Positions 24,180-32,817 of a DNA stretch of 40,411 nucleotides are shown in pieces. The translations under genes and the position numbers were made by a program. This DNA is from Oscillospiraceae bacterium (GTDB lineage: Bacteria > Bacillota > Clostridia > Saccharofermentanales > Saccharofermentanaceae): positions 1 to 40,411 of the forward strand of contig CACWXL010000014.1 in assembly GCA_902764825.1 (NCBI GenBank). The letters run 5' to 3'. How positions within the stretch are numbered: position 1 is the stretch's first letter; each line of letters begins with the position of its first letter. The notes beneath the pieces are model-generated. The model had not been told where the DNA came from. It did not search any database and worked only from the letters and a program-made list of their open reading frames with translations.

Positions 24180-24905
24180 TTAACCGTTCCAGTTATGGAA
24201 GACTTCCTGGATATCCTCGTTCTCATCCATCATATCAAGCATCTTCTCGAGCTGGGCGACCGCATCAGGATCCGTTACCTCTGCAGTGGTCATAGCAACC
24301 GGGCCGAGTGTTGAATCAGCGATGGTATAGTTCTTTGCTTCAAGTGCATCGCGGACATCATAATAATCTGATGTAGCAGTTGAGATGATGTAGAATTCGT
24401 CGTCTGAATCAAAATCGGAAGCGCCGCAATCAAGGGCGTCTGCCATTACCTGATCCTCGTCCTCGTAATCTTCCTTCGAAATAAGGATCGTTCCCTTCTC
24501 GTTAAAGAGGAAGGATACAGAACCGTCAACGCCTAAGTTGCCGCCGTTCTTATCAAAGATATGTCTGAGATCGGCAGCTGTACGGTTGCGGTTATTGGTC
24601 AGGGTCTTGACCATGATGGCAACTCCGGCAGGACCATAACCTTCATATGTGATCTCTTCATAATCATCGCCTTCACCGGCTTCTGCGGCCTTCTTGATGG
24701 CACGGTTGATATTGTCATTAGGCATGTTGGCTGCCTTTGCTTTAGCTACTACGACTTTAAGTCTGGAATTTCCCGCCGGGTCAGGACCTCCGGCCTTAAC
24801 TGCTACTGCTATTTCCTTGGCAAATTTGGTGAATACAGCTCCCTTAGCTGCATCGGATGCCTCTTTTTTTCTTCTGATGTTGCTCCATTTAGAATGACCT
24901 GACAT
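24180..24905 (-). CDS. yebC: YebC/PmpR family protein
   Basis: The ATG at 24905 has GGAGG 7 bases upstream; the in-frame ATG at 24911 is only one base from it. The 241-residue product has the exact family opening, MSGHSKWSNIRRKKEASDAAKG, here split as MSGHSKWSNI and RRKKEASDAAKG. Family stretches such as AKAANMPNDNINRAIKKA, YEGYGPAGVAIMV, TLTNNRNRTAADLRHIFDKNGG and LGVDGSVSFLF follow. YebC proteins were named as transcription regulators, and some have since been linked to relieving ribosome stalling at proline-rich stretches. It is the first gene of the minus-strand unit. Confidence 0.95.
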   Translation of the reverse strand: MSGHSKWSNIRRKKEASDAAKGAVFTKFAKEIAVAVKAGGPDPAGNSRLKVVVAKAKAANMPNDNINRAIKKAAEAGEGDDYEEITYEGYGPAGVAIMVKTLTNNRNRTAADLRHIFDKNGGNLGVDGSVSFLFNEKGTILISKEDYEDEDQVMADALDCGASDFDSDDEFYIISTATSDYYDVRDALEAKNYTIADSTLGPVAMTTAEVTDPDAVAQLEKMLDMMDENEDIQEVFHNWNG

Positions 24906-24945
24906 TAACATTCCTCCAGATGTATACTTATTAATATAATCAAAT

Positions 24946-24973
24946 ATTATACAATCTTTTTACGGAGATACAA
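24946..24973 (-). promoter_or_regulatory. Promoter of the yebC operon
   Basis: On the minus strand, TTGTAT (24973-24968) is followed after 16 bases by TATAAT (24951-24946). This leaves a leader of about 35 bases. Confidence 0.7.
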
Positions 24974-25056
24974 AACACCAATTGCCAAAGAGTTGCGTGT
25001 AACGCCTCCGACACAAGATTGTCAAATATCTTTTTTGTGCAATTTGTCTTTTAAAC

Positions 25057-25085
25057 TTGTTATTTACTCAATTCTGTTGTATAGT
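25057..25085 (+). promoter_or_regulatory. Promoter of the pilus assembly operon
   Basis: TTGTTA (25057-25062) is followed after 17 bases by TATAGT (25080-25085). The leader is about 80 bases and contains a small hairpin (GGCG-AAGTG-CGCC near 25103-25115). I see no known cyclic-di-GMP riboswitch core in it. Confidence 0.7.
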
Positions 25086-25174
25086 TCTAACATCTATGCT
25101 TGGGCGAAGTGCGCCTGTCTGTTTTGTGTGCATTACTTGAGTGTAAATTCTTTTAGACTGATCGGGAGGGTTCG

Positions 25175-26839
25175 ATGAAGAGATTAGGTGATATTCTGGT
25201 CGAGAGCGGCTTCCTTAATGCTACCGAACTTGCAGAAGTACTAAGCGTTCAAAAAGAGACCGGAAAACGTCTTGGTGAAGTTATCGTAGAGAGCGGTCTT
25301 ATGTCGGAATTCGACATTTTGAGAGCGGTTTCAAGCCAGTATAATTATCCGATCATTGATCTGTCGGGTATTGACGTAGATCCTAAGGCAACCGCTTTAT
25401 TAACACAAAAATTCTGCGAAGACAATGTTGTTTTTCCGATCGGTTTTGATGGCGACAACCTGGTTGTTGCTATCGATGACCCGATGAATATTACAATTGA
25501 AGATGAGCTTCAGTTCCAGACCGGATATCAGATATCACTGATGCTTGCCACACACACTTCAATAGTTGATGCTATCAAAGTTCATTATGGAAGAGAAAGT
25601 GCCAACAAAGCGGCTGAAGAGCTTGGAACGAGCCTTGCAAGCGATACCCTTGATGAAGACAGCGAACTTTCAGAAGCGGTTAACAGCGCTCCTGTTGTTA
25701 AGCTCGTTAACTCCATGATCGATTACGCTATACGTTCGGGCTCATCAGATATCCATATCGAACCTCTCGAAGACCGAGTCAGAGTTCGTATCAGAATCGA
25801 CGGCGTCATGCAGGAAGTAATGAGCAACCCTATTTCCGCTAAGGACGCCATCACAACAAGAATCAAGATCCTTGGCGGTATGAACATAGCCGAGAAGCGT
25901 ATTCCTCAGGACGGACGTATCACAACTGTCATTAACGGTGAAGACGTGGACATGCGTGTATCCATCCTTCCGTGCGTTACAGGTGAGAAGACCGTTATCC
26001 GTATCCTTGCCAAGAATGACGCTAACTTGAACAGAAAATACCTGGGCATCAGCGACCGTAATAATGAGATGATCGATAAGATGATCAAGGTTCCTCAGGG
26101 AATCGTTCTCATTTCCGGTCCTACAGGTTCAGGTAAAACAACAACGCTTTATACACTTCTTTCAGAGAAGAATACTGATGAAGTTAATATTATTACAGTT
26201 GAGGACCCTGTAGAAATCAGGATCCCGGGACTCAACCAGTGCCAGGTTAATGTTAAGGCCGGAATGACATTCGCAAGTGGTCTCAGATCCATCCTGCGTC
26301 AGGACCCTGATATTATCCTCGTCGGTGAGATCCGTGACGGTGAGACTGCTGAGATCGCAATGAGAGCTGCTATCACCGGACACCTCGTATTCAGTACAAT
26401 CCACACGAACGACGCTGTATCTTCTATCAACCGTCTTGTCGACATGGGTCTGGAACCTTACATGGTATCCTCCGCTTTGGTCGGCGTTGTTTCCCAGCGT
26501 CTCGTCCGCCGTATCTGCACCAACTGCAGAGAATCTTATGAACCTGATTTAAGCGATAAGCAGTATCTGAGACTCGATGAGGGTCAGAAGCTCTATCGCG
26601 GCAAGGGCTGCACAGAGTGCAACGAGAAGGGTTATAAGGGACGTATCGCCATCCATGAGATTGTAATCATTACAATGAAGATGAAGGCTTTGCTTGAGAA
26701 GAGAGCAAGCGAAGATGAGATGCGTGCACTCGCTGTCACTGAAGGCACACAGATGCTTCAGGATTCCGCAAGAGACCTCGTATTGGAAGGCATTACGACG
26801 GTCAGCGAGCTTAACAGAGTAGCTTACACGATTGACTGA
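25175..26839 (+). CDS. pilB: Type IV pilus extension ATPase with N-terminal cyclic-di-GMP-binding MshEN domain
   Basis: PilB powers pilus assembly from the cytoplasmic face of the membrane. Residues 3-26 and 32-55 are two copies of the 24-residue MshEN motif (RLG..L.E.G....... L...L..Q type) with the standard 5-residue spacer. A GspE N-domain continues to about 140. The ATPase core has Walker A GPTGSGKT (315-322), Walker B DPDIILVGEIRD and the His box TGHLVFSTIHTND. A tetracysteine zinc site follows: C448-x2-C451 and C479-x2-C482. The 554-residue length is normal. GGGAGGG precedes the ATG. It is the first gene of pilB-pilT-pilC-pilM-pilN-pilO. Confidence 0.97.
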   Translation: MKRLGDILVESGFLNATELAEVLSVQKETGKRLGEVIVESGLMSEFDILRAVSSQYNYPIIDLSGIDVDPKATALLTQKFCEDNVVFPIGFDGDNLVVAIDDPMNITIEDELQFQTGYQISLMLATHTSIVDAIKVHYGRESANKAAEELGTSLASDTLDEDSELSEAVNSAPVVKLVNSMIDYAIRSGSSDIHIEPLEDRVRVRIRIDGVMQEVMSNPISAKDAITTRIKILGGMNIAEKRIPQDGRITTVINGEDVDMRVSILPCVTGEKTVIRILAKNDANLNRKYLGISDRNNEMIDKMIKVPQGIVLISGPTGSGKTTTLYTLLSEKNTDEVNIITVEDPVEIRIPGLNQCQVNVKAGMTFASGLRSILRQDPDIILVGEIRDGETAEIAMRAAITGHLVFSTIHTNDAVSSINRLVDMGLEPYMVSSALVGVVSQRLVRRICTNCRESYEPDLSDKQYLRLDEGQKLYRGKGCTECNEKGYKGRIAIHEIVIITMKMKALLEKRASEDEMRALAVTEGTQMLQDSARDLVLEGITTVSELNRVAYTID

Positions 26840-26856
26840 TAAGGAGGTTTTTAAAC

Positions 26857-27969
26857 GTGGAAGGATTTAGTTTATCGATCGAATCGATTTTGGCTGAATC
26901 GGTAAGAATGGGGGCATCCGATACCCATATTACAGTTGGATTGCCGCCAATGATTCGTGTAGACGGTATGTTGATGCCGTTGGGCAATCAGCCGCTGACA
27001 GCTGCAGATACTGAGTATCTTTGCAAGTCCATGATCGACAAGTCAAGACAGCAGTACCTGAACGAGAGAGGTGAGATCGACTTCTCTTACATTGTTGAGA
27101 ACTTCAGCCGTTTCAGATGTAACGTCTTTAAGCAGCGTGGCACTTATGCACTTGCTGCCAGAACCATTACAAATGAGATTCCTACATGTGAGCAGTTGGG
27201 ACTCCCGAACATCTTCAAGGATCTCGTTATGAAACCGAGAGGACTTATCCTCGTTACAGGTCCTACGGGTTCAGGTAAGTCAACAACTCTTGCAGCCATG
27301 ATCGGACACGTAAACATGAGCAAGAAGTGCCACATCCTCACTCTCGAGGAACCTATCGAGTATCTCCATATGCACGGAGAAGCTATGATCAACCAGAGAG
27401 AAATTCACGAGGATACACTTTCATTCGCTAACGCTTTGAGAGCTGCTCTCCGTGAGGACCCGGATATCATCCTCGTCGGAGAAATGCGTGACCTCGATAC
27501 AATTTCTACTGCTATTACCGCAGCCGAGACAGGACACTTGGTTCTCTCAACACTCCATACGTCCTCAGCTGCTGATACAGTCAACCGTATCATCGACGTT
27601 TATCCGCCGCATCAGCAGGATCAGATCAGAGTTCAGCTCGCTACTTGTCTTGTTGCCGTTATCTGTCAGACACTCGTACAGAGAATCGGCGGAGGCAGAT
27701 GCGCTGCTTTCGAGATCATGATCTCAAACGATGCTATCAAGAACAATATCCGTGAAGGTAAGACATACCAGATCGACTCTACGATCGCTACGAGCCTTCA
27801 GCAGGGTATGTGCCCTCTTGATTTCTATCTTGCAGAGCTTGTTAAGCGCAACATGATCACAAGAGATACTGCACTTCAGAGATGCAGGATCCCTGAAGAT
27901 CTTAAGCGTTTTATCAATAACGCAGGTCAGACGAACAGTCCGTTGTTCGGTGATCTGGAATTTGCCTGA
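26857..27969 (+). CDS. pilT: Type IV pilus retraction ATPase
   Basis: PilT depolymerises the pilus, causing retraction. It starts with GTG at 26857, 8 bases after AAGGAGGT. The 370-residue product has Walker A GPTGSGKST (135-143), Walker B DPDIILVGEMRD (201-212), the His box GHLVLSTLHT and the PilT-specific AIKNNIRE (293-300), equivalent to AIRNLIRE in other PilT proteins. Unlike PilB it has no MshEN domain and no tetracysteine site. Its presence predicts a dynamic pilus able to pull, as in twitching or DNA uptake. Confidence 0.96.
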   Translation: MEGFSLSIESILAESVRMGASDTHITVGLPPMIRVDGMLMPLGNQPLTAADTEYLCKSMIDKSRQQYLNERGEIDFSYIVENFSRFRCNVFKQRGTYALAARTITNEIPTCEQLGLPNIFKDLVMKPRGLILVTGPTGSGKSTTLAAMIGHVNMSKKCHILTLEEPIEYLHMHGEAMINQREIHEDTLSFANALRAALREDPDIILVGEMRDLDTISTAITAAETGHLVLSTLHTSSAADTVNRIIDVYPPHQQDQIRVQLATCLVAVICQTLVQRIGGGRCAAFEIMISNDAIKNNIREGKTYQIDSTIATSLQQGMCPLDFYLAELVKRNMITRDTALQRCRIPEDLKRFINNAGQTNSPLFGDLEFA

Positions 27970-28013
27970 TACAGGACTAATAAAGAAATCTGTTTAGAGG
28001 AGGGAAATATTAG

Positions 28014-29222
28014 ATGGCTAATTTCAGATATCAAGTTATCGATGCTAACGGTAAAATGTCTGAAGGCATAGTCGAAGCTACTTCTATCGGAGAAGCATCC
28101 AGAAAGTTAAAGGCCGATGGTAAGTATATTGCCAGCTTGTCATTAGACAAGGGTAAGAGCATCTTGAATATGGAAATCGGCAGTCCTAAGCTCAAGTCTC
28201 AGGATCTCGTTATCATTTCCAGACAGCTTGCTTCACTATTATCTGCAGGTATTACCGTAGTTAGATCCCTCGATATGCTTTATCAGCAGCTTGAATCCAA
28301 GAAGGCTAAAAAGTGTATCGGTGAGATCTATGAATCGGTTCAGAGTGGACGCTCTTTATCTGAAGCTTTTAAGGAACAGAGGGGCGTTATTCCGAACATC
28401 ATGATCAGTATGATCGCAGCAGGAGAAGAATCCGGCCGACTCGACGAAGTTATGGAAAGACTTGCCGAGCACTTTGCAAAGGATGCAAAACTTAAGAACA
28501 AGATCTCTTCTGCGATGGTATATCCTAAGATCCTTGCTGGTCTTACATTTGCAGTCAGCTTTGGTTTGCTCACGTTCCTCGTACCTAAGATCGGTGATGT
28601 TATCGTAGATCTCGGTGGTGAATTACCGGCATTGACAAAGGGATTGCTTAGTCTTTCAACTTCGCTCAGATCATTCTGGTATATTTATATAGCGGTTTTT
28701 GGTCTTCTTGTTTACGGTTTTACTCTTTGGAAGAACTCCGAGAAGGGTTCCGAGACATGGTCAAAGATCATGCTTAAGATGCCTGTTGTCGGAAGAGCTA
28801 CGAGAATGAACGCTTCCGCCAGATTTACCAGAACGGTATCCACGCTCCTTAAGTCAGGTATCTCTGTACTTCAGGCTGTTGAGATTACCGAGAAGTCTTT
28901 GGATAATGTAATCCTTCAGAAAAAGCTCGCAGCGGCTCGTATCGAGATCAGAAAGGGTACTTCACTTTCAAGATCTATTAGAGATATTACAGAGTTCCCG
29001 CCTATGATCTATGCAATGGTTTCAATCGGTGAGGAATCCGGTACATTGGATACGATTCTGCAGAAGGCGGCTGACTACTTCGAAGATGAGGCAGATGCAG
29101 CTACAGCAAAGATGGTATCTGCATTAGAGCCTGTAATGATCATTATCATGGCTGTTATCGTCGGTGTTGTTGTAGGCGGTATCGCAATGCCTATCTTCAC
29201 AATGGCTCAGTGGATCATGTAA
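28014..29222 (+). CDS. pilC: Type IV pilus inner-membrane platform protein
   Basis: PilC (GspF family) forms the membrane platform on which PilB and PilT act. The 402-residue length is typical. It starts with the family opening MANFRYQVIDANGKMSEGIVEA. Two repeated GspF domains follow, marked by SRQLASLLSAGITVVRSLD (about 64-82) and ARFTRTVSTLLKSGISVLQAVE, each followed by GEESGRLDEVMERLA or GEESGTLDTILQKAA. Membrane helices lie near 175-195, 220-240 and at the C-terminus (VMIIIMAVIVGVVVGGIA). GAGGAGGG precedes the ATG. Confidence 0.96.
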   Translation: MANFRYQVIDANGKMSEGIVEATSIGEASRKLKADGKYIASLSLDKGKSILNMEIGSPKLKSQDLVIISRQLASLLSAGITVVRSLDMLYQQLESKKAKKCIGEIYESVQSGRSLSEAFKEQRGVIPNIMISMIAAGEESGRLDEVMERLAEHFAKDAKLKNKISSAMVYPKILAGLTFAVSFGLLTFLVPKIGDVIVDLGGELPALTKGLLSLSTSLRSFWYIYIAVFGLLVYGFTLWKNSEKGSETWSKIMLKMPVVGRATRMNASARFTRTVSTLLKSGISVLQAVEITEKSLDNVILQKKLAAARIEIRKGTSLSRSIRDITEFPPMIYAMVSIGEESGTLDTILQKAADYFEDEADAATAKMVSALEPVMIIIMAVIVGVVVGGIAMPIFTMAQWIM

Positions 29223-29251
29223 TCCCCGCAAGGTTTGAAAGGAGAAAATAA

Positions 29252-30364
29252 ATGGATTTTTCATTAGGTAGAGGATCAAATGAACTGGTTATCGATTGCT
29301 CCAGCTCAGATCTTAAAGTAGCTGTCGGGAATTACAATTCCAAGACAGGTAATATTACAATCGAAAAGATGGGCGTTGTACCTTTGGAAGGTGATGCTAT
29401 TAACGACGGTGCGGTTGCGGATTCTTTCGGTATCGTAATGGCACTTAAGCATGCCTTAGCAAGACTCGACATCAGAATGAAGAGCTGCATCCTCACAACT
29501 GAAGGTGCTTTTGTTCACAGCAGAGATCTTGAGCTTCCTGTCGTTAAGGAAGATCAGCTCAAGGATATGGTTAAATACGAGATTTTGGGACAGGGTTCAA
29601 ACAGAGATATGTCCATCGATTACCTTGTTTACGGAACCACAAAGGATGCTGAGACAAATGCCGATAAGATTCAGGTAAGAGCTACAGCTATTCCTACTGA
29701 CGTTATCAAGGATTACCGTGAGTTCCTTAAGAACATGGACCTCAACCCCGTATCTCTTGACGTTAATCCTAATGCAGTAAGAAAGCTCTTCGAGCAGGGA
29801 ATCGTTAACGGCAATGTTAACATCAAGCAGTCAACTATCCTTCTGATCGAGCTCTCAAGCAAGACGACAACTGTTACCGTACTCGATAAGGGTTTCCCGG
29901 TTCTTTCAAGAAGACTCCAGTTTGGTCACGGAAATATCAGACAGGTTGCTGATTCCGTAAAGAAACTTCAGAGCGGAAGCCAGCAATCTTCGTTGGCAAG
30001 AAGACTTAATATCACTACGTCAGAATCTGATTCCGGAGTTCCGATCGAGGATATTGATGTTTGGAACGAGACCGTTGCTGAGACACCTGCTCTTCAGAGT
30101 GCTGTAAATGCGTACTTCAAGAGCCTTGTTGATGCAGTTTCACGTACAGCTCAGTTCTCAATTGCAAAGTATCACATTGATGCTATCAGCACATGCTTTC
30201 TTTATGGTTCAGGTGCCGGTTATAAAAAGATTGATAAAGAACTTGCGCGTCAGCTTGGAACGCAGGTCGAGATTCTCAAGTCGCTTAGTACTGTAAATGG
30301 TCCTAAGGATTTTGTACTCGGTCAGTTTGTAAATTGTTGTGGCGCTTTGATTCGTCACGATTAA
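29252..30364 (+). CDS. pilM: Type IV pilus assembly protein PilM
   Basis: PilM is an actin-like cytoplasmic protein that links the PilN/PilO complex to the ATPases. The 370-residue product has an actin-like phosphate-1 region near the start (ELVIDCSSSDLKVAVG), the pattern SRDLELPVVKEDQLKDMVKYEI, and a second nucleotide-site strand, STILLIELSSKTTTVTVLDKG. The C-terminal region has CFLYGSGAGYKKIDKELA, the adenosine-side motif. GAAAGGAG precedes the ATG. It follows pilC by 29 bases. Confidence 0.92.
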   Translation: MDFSLGRGSNELVIDCSSSDLKVAVGNYNSKTGNITIEKMGVVPLEGDAINDGAVADSFGIVMALKHALARLDIRMKSCILTTEGAFVHSRDLELPVVKEDQLKDMVKYEILGQGSNRDMSIDYLVYGTTKDAETNADKIQVRATAIPTDVIKDYREFLKNMDLNPVSLDVNPNAVRKLFEQGIVNGNVNIKQSTILLIELSSKTTTVTVLDKGFPVLSRRLQFGHGNIRQVADSVKKLQSGSQQSSLARRLNITTSESDSGVPIEDIDVWNETVAETPALQSAVNAYFKSLVDAVSRTAQFSIAKYHIDAISTCFLYGSGAGYKKIDKELARQLGTQVEILKSLSTVNGPKDFVLGQFVNCCGALIRHD

Positions 30365-30379
30365 GGAGGGGTACACTTT

Positions 30380-31303
30380 ATGGCTAAAGGAAATGGAGTT
30401 AGCAAAAAGTTATTAGCTAAGAAGGATATGAACTTCTTTGCGGAGTTTACGGCTAATGCCGCAAAGCAAGCGAGATTGTTGGGATATGCTGTTGCCGCAG
30501 GAATCCTGGTAGTTTTTGTAGTACTTGCTTTTATTGTTGCATTCTTTATTAGAAATAGTCTTATCAAGAATGATATAAGGAATTTACAGACTCTTCTTGA
30601 AAGTCCTGAGTATGCATCCCTTGAGGACGAGTACAAAATGTTGAAGCAACAGCTCAATGAAATGACAAACTACAATTACGCTCTTACGGAAATGAGAAAG
30701 GCAGTAGATTCAATCGATCCTGTTCCTACAGATCTTCCGGATGTAATTGCAGATTGCATACCCAGTGATACATTTATCACGAGTTATTCTATTGACAGAT
30801 CAACTTTGAATTTCACAGGTTATTCGTTTACTTACTATAGTCCTGTCGAAATGGTTTATCTGTTGAATCAGAAGGACGTCTTTTCAACCAGGCCTACAAT
30901 TCAGACGGAAAGAGTTGTAAAAGAGATAGATAATATTGACCAGCTGATAAAAGATAACAAGATCGAGGCTATAAACAATTACTATTCATTCGAAGTAAGC
31001 GGATTACTGGTAAGCAATGTTCATGTTTCTATTACTCGCTTACAGGATGGTGTAGAAGGCAAAGTATTGTTAGGTGGTATTGAAACAAAGACTGTTAGAG
31101 CAGGATCTTCATATACTCTCTCTGACATTACGGAAATTACTTATGCCGGCGTTAACTACAAGCTTTCCAGAATCGTTGTAAATGGAGTACAGGTTGAGGA
31201 AGGAAGTTTCACAAAAGTTATGACTGACAAACAGTTCACTGATGTTCCTGGCGGAAATGACGAAGTTCAGTTGTACTATTCTGTAGCTCCGGCTGAGGGC
31301 TGA
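30380..31303 (+). CDS. pilN: PilN-like protein with extra beta-rich C-terminal domain
   Basis: PilN is a single-pass membrane protein that binds PilM inside and PilO outside. One membrane helix lies at 33-57, a coiled coil at about 60-115 and the family core at about 116-205. At 307 residues it is longer than most PilN proteins (about 180-210). The extra part (212-303) has alternating beta patterns, VKVL-type strands, SYTLSDITEITYAGVNYKL and VNGVQVEEGS, and recalls MucBP-type surface repeats. AAGGAGGG overlaps the pilM stop codon. The gene order makes PilN more likely than PilO. Confidence 0.8.
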   Translation: MAKGNGVSKKLLAKKDMNFFAEFTANAAKQARLLGYAVAAGILVVFVVLAFIVAFFIRNSLIKNDIRNLQTLLESPEYASLEDEYKMLKQQLNEMTNYNYALTEMRKAVDSIDPVPTDLPDVIADCIPSDTFITSYSIDRSTLNFTGYSFTYYSPVEMVYLLNQKDVFSTRPTIQTERVVKEIDNIDQLIKDNKIEAINNYYSFEVSGLLVSNVHVSITRLQDGVEGKVLLGGIETKTVRAGSSYTLSDITEITYAGVNYKLSRIVVNGVQVEEGSFTKVMTDKQFTDVPGGNDEVQLYYSVAPAEG

Positions 31304-31322
31304 TAGTGAGGGAGGAAATACA

Positions 31323-32312
31323 ATGAGTAATCTTACAGCAAGAGAAAAAGGTTTCATGTATGTAATCACACTGTTGATTATAGTTGTTCTTAGTTATTTC
31401 TTCGGAATTAGAACACTTAATGACAAGTATGATGAATACAAGCAACAGCTTCAGACATTACAAGAGAGAAAGGCTTATCTTGATCAGATCAAAGCCAATA
31501 ACGCTAACATGGCGAAAGAGATCGAAGCACTCAAGGAGCAGTGTGAAAAACTTGAACTTTCCTTTATTGACAAAGTTGAAGCAGAGTGTGTTGAACAGTA
31601 TGTTCTTGATGTGTTTGAAAAGGAAGGTTGCCCGTATTTGATTAATGTGGCAACAAGTGATGTTGGAATGAGTGCGATTTCTTATCCTGATGGCAGTGTT
31701 TCTCCGGACGGATTGGTATGTGCACAGGTAGAAGTTACTTATTCTTCTACTGACGGTTATACTGTAACTCAGTACAACAGAACTCCGGATTTTACGTCCA
31801 AGGCGACGGAGCCTGTCCCTACTACTATCAATGAGTTAATAGGCAAGATGGGCAAAGAACCTTATAATGAGCGTAAAGGCTATGCACAGTTTATTAGTGC
31901 ACTTAAGAAAATCAATTCGGAGAACCCCGATTGCATTAAAGTTGACTATATTACTGTTGGACAATCTAATGGTACGTTAGTTCTTAGTGCGGCAATAAGT
32001 TTCTATGGTGCAAACCTCAAGAACAGGCTTTCAATTGACAACAGCCAGGCTGCATATACATATTGGCAGGGTAATAAAGACATTAATACCAAGGGTGGAT
32101 TTATCGGGTTCCCTTATGTTTGTGATAATGAAGACAGCTTGTGGTATGGTGTCACGAACCTCGAGTTTGATCCTAATGCTAATAAGCCTTTCGCACCGTA
32201 CTGGGCAAATGCTGTATTCAGAAAAGCATATGCTGACAGCGGAAATGACATTAAGAAGCTTATTGGTTTTGGTGCTCCCAAGAAGACAGAGACGGAGGCA
32301 CCTGCAACTTAA
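31323..32312 (+). CDS. pilO: PilO-like protein, extended
   Basis: PilO is the membrane partner of PilN. One membrane helix lies near residues 10-28 (FMYVITLLIIVVLSYFFGI), followed by a coiled coil (about 30-75: KYDEYKQQLQTLQERKAYLDQ and onwards) and a folded external domain. At 329 residues it is well above the usual 200 or so. The C-terminal third (TYWQGNKDINTKGGFIGF onwards) is rich in Asn, Tyr and Trp. The assignment rests on helix plus coiled coil and on gene order. GGGAGGAAA lies just upstream. It ends the assembly operon; the pilin promoter follows. Confidence 0.75.
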   Translation: MSNLTAREKGFMYVITLLIIVVLSYFFGIRTLNDKYDEYKQQLQTLQERKAYLDQIKANNANMAKEIEALKEQCEKLELSFIDKVEAECVEQYVLDVFEKEGCPYLINVATSDVGMSAISYPDGSVSPDGLVCAQVEVTYSSTDGYTVTQYNRTPDFTSKATEPVPTTINELIGKMGKEPYNERKGYAQFISALKKINSENPDCIKVDYITVGQSNGTLVLSAAISFYGANLKNRLSIDNSQAAYTYWQGNKDINTKGGFIGFPYVCDNEDSLWYGVTNLEFDPNANKPFAPYWANAVFRKAYADSGNDIKKLIGFGAPKKTETEAPAT

Positions 32313-32355
32313 GGAACAAATTGTGACAGAAAAATGAAAAAATTTGAAAAAAGTG

Positions 32356-32384
32356 TTGCAATTGTTCATATTAGCCTGTATAAT
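32356..32384 (+). promoter_or_regulatory. Strong promoter of the major-pilin candidate
   Basis: TTGCAA (32356-32361) is followed after 17 bases by a perfect TATAAT (32379-32384). The -10 box is the exact centre of a dyad (32372-32391). Confidence 0.85.
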
Positions 32385-32391
32385 CAGGCTA
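32372..32391. promoter_or_regulatory. Putative operator: 7-6-7 dyad centred on the pilin -10 box
   Basis: TAGCCTG (32372-32378), TATAAT, then CAGGCTA (32385-32391) form a perfect inverted repeat. It lies at or upstream of the likely start of transcription, so it would act as DNA rather than as an RNA hairpin. A repressor bound here would block RNA polymerase. Confidence 0.6.
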
Positions 32392-32422
32392 CAAACTCAA
32401 AAACTTACAGGAGGAATCTAAA

Positions 32423-32623
32423 ATGAAGAAGATTCAGAAGTCAAAGAAGGGTTTCACCCTCGTAGAAATGGTACTCGTTATTGCTATCATCGTTATCCTT
32501 GCAGCAGTTCTCGTTCTTGGTATCGGTGCTTACCTCAAGAAGGCTAGAGCAGCAGCAAGCTCAGTTAAGGAGCACAACAGCTCTGTTGAGGTTGTTAACA
32601 AGGCAATTGATGACGCGCTCTAA
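32423..32623 (+). CDS. Very short type IV pilin, major-pilin candidate
   Basis: The 66-residue prepilin has leader MKKIQKSKKG, cleaved before FTLVEMVLVI. Glutamate sits at mature position 5 and the first residue is Phe, both classic. The mature protein is about 56 residues: a hydrophobic helix, then an amphipathic tail (KKARAAASSVKEHNSSVEVVN) with no room for the usual globular beta domain. Typical type IVa pilins have 140-170 residues. AGGAGG lies 8 bases before the ATG. A strong promoter and a dedicated terminator suggest high, separate expression, so I call it the likely major pilin. Confidence 0.9.
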   Translation: MKKIQKSKKGFTLVEMVLVIAIIVILAAVLVLGIGAYLKKARAAASSVKEHNSSVEVVNKAIDDAL

Positions 32624-32664
32624 TTTTTAGCAGAGCAGATTGCGAACTGATTAAGCAATAATAG

Positions 32665-32695
32665 TAGCGGAGAGCTTAGCTCTCCGCTATTTTTA
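32665..32695 (+). terminator. Terminator after the pilin gene
   Basis: A perfect 11-bp stem (32665-32675 with 32679-32689) around the loop TTA is followed by TTTTT. It isolates the pilin transcript from the next pilin genes. Confidence 0.93.
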
Positions 32696-32700
32696 TCATT

Positions 32701-32755
32701 TGTTAATGAATTATGAAATATTTTAACAAATTATTAACTTTGGAGTTGAAATTTG
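32701..32755 (+). promoter_or_regulatory. Upstream module shared with the PilX-like promoter (copy 2)
   Basis: This is the counterpart of 19381-19436. TGTTAA, TTATG, TTAACAAA and GTTGAAATTTG come in the same order within 55 bases. Confidence 0.55.
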
Positions 32756-32773
32756 CCAATAAGTCAGTATAAT
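32746..32773 (+). promoter_or_regulatory. Promoter of the second pilin operon
   Basis: TTGAAA (32746-32751) is followed after 16 bases by TATAAT (32768-32773). It gives a leader of about 40 bases to the ATG at 32818. Confidence 0.8.
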
Positions 32774-32817
32774 ACAGATAAGGAAGTATTAGATTAAACC
32801 TTATTTCGGAGGGGTTT

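Noticed and set aside
25086..25174. Possible cyclic-di-GMP riboswitch in the pilB leader
   Set aside because: No recognisable class I or II core is present and the leader has only one small hairpin.
32423..32623. Electrically conductive pilin like that of Geobacter
   Set aside because: Length is similar, but the mature protein has only one Phe and one Tyr, so the aromatic density linked to conductivity is missing.
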